Source: DASXMX01 sp036794395 (GTDB lineage Bacteria; Planctomycetota; Phycisphaerae; Tepidisphaerales; Tepidisphaeraceae). From it: a DNA stretch of 7,900 nucleotides. The stretch is from assembly GCA_036794395.1 (NCBI GenBank), contig DAIRGS010000328.1, forward strand, positions 1 through 7,900, written 5' to 3'. The notes below the pieces were generated by a model that saw only the letters and a list, made by a program, of their open reading frames with translations, had not been told where the DNA came from and did no database searches. Both the position numbers and the translations under genes were made by a program. Below are positions 4,581 to 7,900 of the stretch, one piece after another. Numbering within the stretch: position 1 is the first letter of the stretch; each line of letters begins with the position of its first letter.

Positions 4581-5936
4581 TTAGGCGGCGACGTTGTTCG
4601 TCAAATCGTTGATCAGGTTCTGCGCGAACGGCGATCCAACGCCGGTGACCTGGTCGTATCCGGCATGCGCCTGGTTGGAGCCAGCAGCGCCGCTGGTGAT
4701 ATCATGGAAGTCGGGGTTCGTCGACGCGTACGCTGTCTGGTTGGTATACATCGCATACACCGCCGCGAGGGTCGACTGGGCATAGGCGGTGTTAGTGGTG
4801 TCGGACAGACTGTTCAGGGCAGCCTTGCCGCCCGTGCCGGCACGCTGCTGGTCGGCGGTCGCGATCAAGGCGGCCCATTGGGGCGCGCCGGCGCTTGTGC
4901 CACCAAACACCATCCAACCGACCTGGGACTGATTGCGGTAACTGTCGTAGACGGCAAAGCCGCTGTTGGGGTCGGCGTCGTAGCCGACATCCGGGCTGCT
5001 GCGATGGAGATATCCCAGAGCCGATTGATATGCCGGGATACCCTCTTGGGTGCTGGTGCCCCCACCGCTGCTCGACCAACCGGTTTCCGAGACGTAAGTG
5101 CCGCCGCTATTGCTGAGGGTGGTGCCGCCGACACCCACCACGTTAGGCGACTCGGCAGGCCATTCTTTCTGCCCACCCGTGTCGCCGGCGGACGCGACGA
5201 ACGTCACGTTAGAGGCGGCAAAGGAGGAGTCGTAGCTGCTCTCCCCACTAAACTCGGCGCTGCCCCAGCTCATTGAAACGACGCTCGCCCCGGTCTTTGC
5301 GTAGTTAACCGCTGCCATCAGGTCAGTGGTGCTGTTGCTCGAGGCCTCCACCAGGAGGATATTCGCCGACGGCGCCATCGCGTGCGCCCACTCCACGTCC
5401 AGTGAGATTTCCTGCGCCCACCCGGAATTGGCTTGGGGCAGTTTGGATCCCCCGGATTGATTCACCTTCGAGAAGAAATTGAACACGCTGCCATTTGTGC
5501 CCGCGGTATTTGTATTCGTGCCGACAAGGCTGAACTGGCTGTCGAACGTCACCAAGTCCTTGGCGATGTTAGGATCGTCATAGGCGTCGATGATCGCGAT
5601 CGTCTGCCCCGCCCCCTCAGTGCCGGTCGAGCCGAAGTCGTAGGCCGTGCGAATGATCTGCGGCGTAAGCCCATAGCCGACGTAGGTTCTGGTACTGTTT
5701 GGCGACTGGCGGATGAGGTTCGGTTCCGCGTCGGCCCCTGCGTCGTTCTGGTGTTGGTGGTGCTGGAGATGCACGACCTCATGCGTCAAAGAGTGGTGAT
5801 TTGCGGGGTGATGCGTCGCCAGCGGCGCTGCTGACAGCAGCATGCGCGGCTCCATCGACTCGAATGGTTTGCCAAAGCAGGCCACACCTCGCACGGCCTT
5901 CGAACGTGAGCGGTCAAAGCAACGAGACAACATCAT
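4581..5936 (-). CDS. LEPR-XLL secreted serine-carboxyl peptidase (sedolisin, family S53)
   Basis: 451 residues. An N-terminal LEPR-XLL signal (FESMEPRMLLSA, 25-36), typical of planctomycete exported proteins, precedes a His-rich linker (nine His between 42 and 62). The catalytic domain begins at about 83 (YVGYGLTPQIIRTAYDF, then GAGQTIAIIDAYDDPNIAKD). The S53 catalytic set is complete: Glu176 and Asp180 in QEISLDVEWAHAMAP, Asp252 in SAGDTGG, and Ser348 in FGGTSAGAPQWAAL. The calcium site is present as Asp412 (FHDITSG) and Asp428 in GYDQVTGVGSP. S53 enzymes cleave proteins in acidic conditions. The long prodomain of classical sedolisins is absent; only about 45 residues separate signal and catalytic core. 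GGAG lies 6 bases before the first of two ATGs. No C-terminal anchor is seen. Monocistronic, convergent with the hydrolase. Confidence 0.92.
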   Translation of the reverse strand: MMLSRCFDRSRSKAVRGVACFGKPFESMEPRMLLSAAPLATHHPANHHSLTHEVVHLQHHQHQNDAGADAEPNLIRQSPNSTRTYVGYGLTPQIIRTAYDFGSTGTEGAGQTIAIIDAYDDPNIAKDLVTFDSQFSLVGTNTNTAGTNGSVFNFFSKVNQSGGSKLPQANSGWAQEISLDVEWAHAMAPSANILLVEASSNSTTDLMAAVNYAKTGASVVSMSWGSAEFSGESSYDSSFAASNVTFVASAGDTGGQKEWPAESPNVVGVGGTTLSNSGGTYVSETGWSSSGGGTSTQEGIPAYQSALGYLHRSSPDVGYDADPNSGFAVYDSYRNQSQVGWMVFGGTSAGAPQWAALIATADQQRAGTGGKAALNSLSDTTNTAYAQSTLAAVYAMYTNQTAYASTNPDFHDITSGAAGSNQAHAGYDQVTGVGSPFAQNLINDLTNNVAA

Positions 5937-6160
5937 CAGCGGCTCCAGTGATTGTGAAACAACGCATCAGCACGGCTACCGTGCGGCACCCACATGGGGA
6001 CCTCGGCGCTCGGCCAGTTCGTTCTTCCTCAGTTTTGATCTGCGAATCCTCTTCCTACGCGTCTTACTACGCAATAACGTAGGATAAGGTTCTGAAGTAT
6101 TTCGATGGCCTGGTCCTTACGCATCCTTCCAGGGCGCCCCCAGGTGAGATTCGGGGCAGC
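5937..6160. other. Upstream region of the peptidase gene
   Basis: No gene. On the peptidase leader side there is GGAG (5943-5946), a hairpin GCACGG-CTA-CCGTGC (5970-5984), and a short palindrome CTACG-N6-CGTAG (6067-6082) that could be an operator. I find no convincing -35/-10 pair on the minus strand, although a promoter for the peptidase must lie here or further upstream. Confidence 0.4.
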
Positions 6161-6188
6161 TTGACAAGAATGCGGTGGGTCCTAGGAT
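6161..6188 (+). promoter_or_regulatory. Sigma70-like promoter upstream of tRNA-Gln/GlmU-like block
   Basis: TTGACA (6161-6166), 16 bases, TAGGAT (6183-6188). The -35 is perfect and the -10 matches four of six. The transcript would begin near 6195 and run through paired hairpins (6201-6222) about 180 bases before the tRNA. It may drive the tRNA and downstream genes or a small RNA. Confidence 0.5.
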
Positions 6189-6200
6189 AGCACTCAATCG

Positions 6201-6222
6201 CTTGCCCCTTGTGGGCAAGGGG
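6201..6222 (+). other. Two mutually exclusive hairpins in a leader
   Basis: Stem A pairs CTTGCCC (6201-6207) with GGGCAAG (6213-6219); stem B pairs CCCCTTG (6205-6211) with CAAGGGG (6216-6222). Both are perfect 7-bp stems sharing the same bases, so only one can form. They lie just after the promoter-like site. No poly-U follows. From 6223 to 6357 I see nothing further that I can name. Confidence 0.4.
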
Positions 6223-6357
6223 TTATCGTCGAGAGGTTTGGGCTTGAGGCCGGACAGGTAGACGAGACGCATGGAGCTGGCGAGGCGGGTTGATCTGACT
6301 CGTGCTTGCTGATTGCTTTCGGTGGCTCGGCCTACCTTTCGTTTTCTCCCTCACCTT

Positions 6358-6363
6358 TAGAAT
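6358..6363 (+). promoter_or_regulatory. Possible -10 element of the tRNA gene
   Basis: TAGAAT (5 of 6 to TATAAT) ends 13 bases before the tRNA 5' end, placing a start about 6 to 7 bases ahead of the mature tRNA. The -35 candidates in the pyrimidine-rich stretch before it (about 6335-6342) are weak. Confidence 0.35.
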
Positions 6364-6376
6364 CAGAAGCAGCCGT

Positions 6377-6447
6377 TGGCCCGTGGTGTAACGGTAGCAC
6401 AGCAGATTTTGGCTCTGCTTGTCATGGTTCGAATCCATGCGGGCCAG
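6377..6447 (+). tRNA. trnQ: tRNA-Gln (anticodon TTG)
   Basis: The cloverleaf is complete: acceptor TGGCCCG (6377-6383) with CGGGCCA (6440-6446) and discriminator G6447; D-arm GTG...CAC with AACGGTAG in the loop; anticodon stem GCAGA/TCTGC (6402-6406, 6414-6418) around loop TTTTGGC, anticodon TTG at 6409-6411; T-arm CATGG/CCATG around TTCGAAT. The weak U1-A72 end and G73 are typical of tRNA-Gln. CCA is not encoded (GTGA follows), so the tail is added after transcription. Decodes CAA and, by wobble, CAG. Lies 82 bases before the GlmU-like gene on the same strand. Confidence 0.95.
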
Positions 6448-6456
6448 TGAAAACAA

Positions 6457-6484
6457 TTGCTGAATGCTGATTGTTGAATGCTGA
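6457..6484 (+). repeat. Two 14-base tandem repeats after the tRNA
   Basis: TTGCTGAATGCTGA (6457-6470) and TTGTTGAATGCTGA (6471-6484) differ at one base and are followed by ATTG. This AATGCTGA wording recurs as short tandem arrays between genes in planctomycete-like genomes, by recollection. No function is evident. Confidence 0.6.
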
Positions 6485-6529
6485 ATTGAAAAGGCATTCC
6501 AATCGGTGATCGGCAAGCAGGCGTCAGCA

Positions 6530-7504
6530 ATGAGTTCAACGGCCATCATTCTTGCGGCGGGGAAGAGCACCCGCATGAAGTCCAAGCGGCCCAAGCCTCT
6601 GCATGAGGTCTGTGGGCGGCCGATGCTTCATTATGTATTGCAGGCGTGTTACGAAGCCGGGTGCCATCGGGTGCTGGTTGTGATTGGGTATGGGAAGGAG
6701 GAGATCCTGGCCGAGTTTGGCGGGGATAAGCGGATTACGTGGGTGGAGCAGACCGAGCAGTTAGGGACAGGACACGCGGCTCGGATGTGTGAATCGCATC
6801 TGCGGGATTTTCATGGGGATGTATTTATTCTTGCCGGGGATGGGCCGCTGATTCGTGGGGAGGTTTTGCGAACACTGCACGCGGCGCATCGGGATGATCA
6901 TGCTGATGCGAGCATGGCGACTGCGATTCTGGATGATCCGACGGGGTATGGTCGCATTATTCGCGATGAGCAGGGGCAGTTTCTGGAAATCGTGGAGCAG
7001 GTGGATTGCACGCCGGAGCAGAGGGAGATTCGGGAGGTTTTCCCGAGCTACTACTGCCTGAAGGCGGATGCATTGCTGGCGGCTCTGGGGCAGCTGAAAA
7101 ACGAGAACAAGAAGAAGGAATATTATCTGACCGACATTTACGCGATTCTGCGGAATGCCGGGAAGAAAGTGGTTGCCGTGCAGGCGGTGACTGCTGAAGA
7201 CACGCTCGCGGTAAACACGCGCGAGCAGCAGGCGCAAGTGGATGAAGTCATGCAGGCTCGCATTCAGCGGAAGCTACGTGAAGAGGGCGTGACCATCGCG
7301 AGCGGGATCAATACGTATATCGAGGCTGGGGTGAGGATCGGGCCGGACACGACGATATATCCGTTTACATTCATTGGTCGGGATTCGAGCATCGGGGGCG
7401 AGTGTGTGATCGGGCCGTTCGCGACGCTTCGGCGCGGGAGCATTGTGCCGGAAGGGTCGGTGGTTGCGGGGAATATTTCGCAGGAGATGACAAAGCTGGA
7501 TTAG
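6530..7504 (+). CDS. GlmU-like UDP-N-acetylglucosamine pyrophosphorylase lacking the acetyltransferase domain
   Basis: 324 residues from ATG 6530; the GTG at 6506 is a less likely start. The N-terminal nucleotidyltransferase domain (1-230) carries LAAGKSTRMKSKRPKPL (8-24, with Lys22), EQTEQLGTGHA (73-83), the metal-binding Asp104 in AGDGPLI, GYGRIIRDE (139-147), EIVEQVD (153-159), EYYLTDIYAIL (197-207) and VNTREQ with Asn229. It should form a UDP- or dTDP-sugar from a sugar 1-phosphate. The left-handed beta-helix is only about three coils (about 255-315: IGPDTTIYPFTFIG, IGPFATLRRG) and then stops, while full GlmU has about 455 residues with acetyltransferase active site later in the helix. 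The sugar-binding 'E(I/V)NTG' is replaced by EVFPSYY (169-175). With prs following it matches the gcaD-prs order known in Bacillus. Confidence 0.85.
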   Translation: MSSTAIILAAGKSTRMKSKRPKPLHEVCGRPMLHYVLQACYEAGCHRVLVVIGYGKEEILAEFGGDKRITWVEQTEQLGTGHAARMCESHLRDFHGDVFILAGDGPLIRGEVLRTLHAAHRDDHADASMATAILDDPTGYGRIIRDEQGQFLEIVEQVDCTPEQREIREVFPSYYCLKADALLAALGQLKNENKKKEYYLTDIYAILRNAGKKVVAVQAVTAEDTLAVNTREQQAQVDEVMQARIQRKLREEGVTIASGINTYIEAGVRIGPDTTIYPFTFIGRDSSIGGECVIGPFATLRRGSIVPEGSVVAGNISQEMTKLD

Positions 7505-7509
7505 GAAAT

Positions 7510-7525
7510 GCCCCGCAAGCGGGGC
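7510..7525 (+). terminator. Short GC hairpin between the GlmU-like gene and prs
   Basis: GCCCCGC (7510-7516), AA, GCGGGGC (7519-7525): a perfect 7-bp stem, though a 2-base loop forces opening of the last pair. No T-run follows, so it is at best a weak terminator or attenuator between the two genes (GlmU-like stop 7502-7504, prs ATG 7555). Confidence 0.35.
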
Positions 7526-7554
7526 CGCTAAACGCTTAATTCCTCGAAACGAAC

Positions 7555-7900
7555 ATGTCTCACCTTGACGCGGACAAACTCAAGCTCTTCACTGGTCGGG
7601 CGAACCCTGAGCTGGCGCAGAAGGTTTGTAATTACCTTCAGATTCCGCTGGGGCGGGGGCGGACGGAGTTGTTCAACGACGGCGAGTTGATGGTGAAGGT
7701 TGAGGAGGATGTGCGCGGGCGGGATTGTTTTATCATTCAGCCGACCTGTCATCCGGTGAATGCGCATTTGATGGAGCTGTTTATCTGGATCGACTGTTTG
7801 CGTCGGGCGAGCGCCAGCCGGGTGACGGCGGTGATTCCATACTTCGGATATGCCCGGCAGGATCGGAAGGACGAGGGGCGCACTCCGATCACGGCGAAGC
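7555..7900 (+). CDS. prs: Ribose-phosphate pyrophosphokinase, N-terminal part (runs off right edge)
   Basis: The first 115 residues are a clear Prs N-terminal domain: KLKLFTGRANPELAQKV (8-24), TELFNDGELMVKVEEDVRGR (37-56), DCFIIQPTCHPVNAHLMEL (57-75), then CLRRASASRVTAVIPYFGYA (81-100), RQDRKDEGRTPITAK (101-115). The enzyme makes PRPP from ribose 5-phosphate and ATP for nucleotide, His and Trp synthesis; the PRPP-binding loop would come later, beyond the window. The start at ATG 7555 has no evident Shine-Dalgarno (CGAAACGAAC precedes it). It lies 50 bases after the GlmU-like gene and is probably cotranscribed with it; in the analogous Bacillus order a ctc/rplY gene follows. Confidence 0.95.
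   Translation, partial: MSHLDADKLKLFTGRANPELAQKVCNYLQIPLGRGRTELFNDGELMVKVEEDVRGRDCFIIQPTCHPVNAHLMELFIWIDCLRRASASRVTAVIPYFGYARQDRKDEGRTPITAK

Noticed and set aside
4665..5276. Plus-strand 203-residue frame
   Set aside because: Shadow of the sedolisin gene on the opposite strand.
6377..6484. tRNA-Gln as an attachment site of an integrated element
   Set aside because: No integrase and no duplicated tRNA 3' end in the window; the downstream genes are housekeeping.
6223..6594. Minus-strand 123-residue frame
   Set aside because: It crosses the tRNA antisense and the AATGCTGA repeats; a typical false gene.

Overview
The window looks like a piece of a Planctomycetota chromosome, most likely Phycisphaerae-like. 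The clearest marker is the N-terminal FESMEPRMLLSA sequence of the large minus-strand protein, a match to the LEPR-XLL signal that is typical of planctomycete exported proteins. The order tRNA-Gln, GlmU-like nucleotidyltransferase, prs fits a conserved housekeeping block (compare gcaD-prs in Bacillus). Several starts lack a Shine-Dalgarno sequence or look leaderless.

Layout, left to right. (a) 1-1256, minus strand: an ArsR-family repressor (848-1222) with its own promoter and palindromic operator, then an SRPBCC/AHSA1-like protein (187-624), then the 5' part of a DinB-like protein running off the left edge (1-120). A 185-bp element with 21-bp terminal inverted repeats (666-850) sits between the first two genes and supplies the arsR stop codon. 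(b) 1257-2178, plus strand: a SnoaL-like protein whose natural end appears replaced by an out-of-frame fusion to the tail of a small Cys-containing protein. (c) 2179-3158, minus strand: two coupled single-pass membrane proteins, one with a zinc ribbon and one with a PDZ-like domain. (d) 3189-3353: a rearrangement scar joining the 5' parts of two convergent genes, a small conserved planctomycete-type protein with a frameshift and an ASCH-domain protein. (e) 3387-4551, plus strand: promoter, a 57-residue Tat/lipoprotein signal peptide ORF, and a chloroperoxidase-type alpha/beta hydrolase whose C-terminus, including the catalytic His, is replaced by a palindromic repeat; a strong hairpin follows. 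(f) 4581-5936, minus strand: a LEPR-XLL secreted sedolisin (S53) peptidase with its full catalytic set. (g) 6161-7900, plus strand: promoter-like site and leader hairpins, tRNA-Gln(TTG), GlmU-like uridylyltransferase lacking the acetyltransferase domain, and the start of prs.

How they fit: (a) is a classical autoregulated ArsR/SRPBCC operon. (g) supplies sugar nucleotides and PRPP and is the only clearly core region. The middle (about 1978-4487) is an erosion zone, with at least four broken or fused genes at repeats and deletion joints. I see no CRISPR array, transposase, phage genes or complete new defence system. The most novel items are the repeat elements and gene-fusion scars, the undescribed zinc-ribbon/PDZ membrane pair, and the departures of the GlmU-like enzyme from the family.
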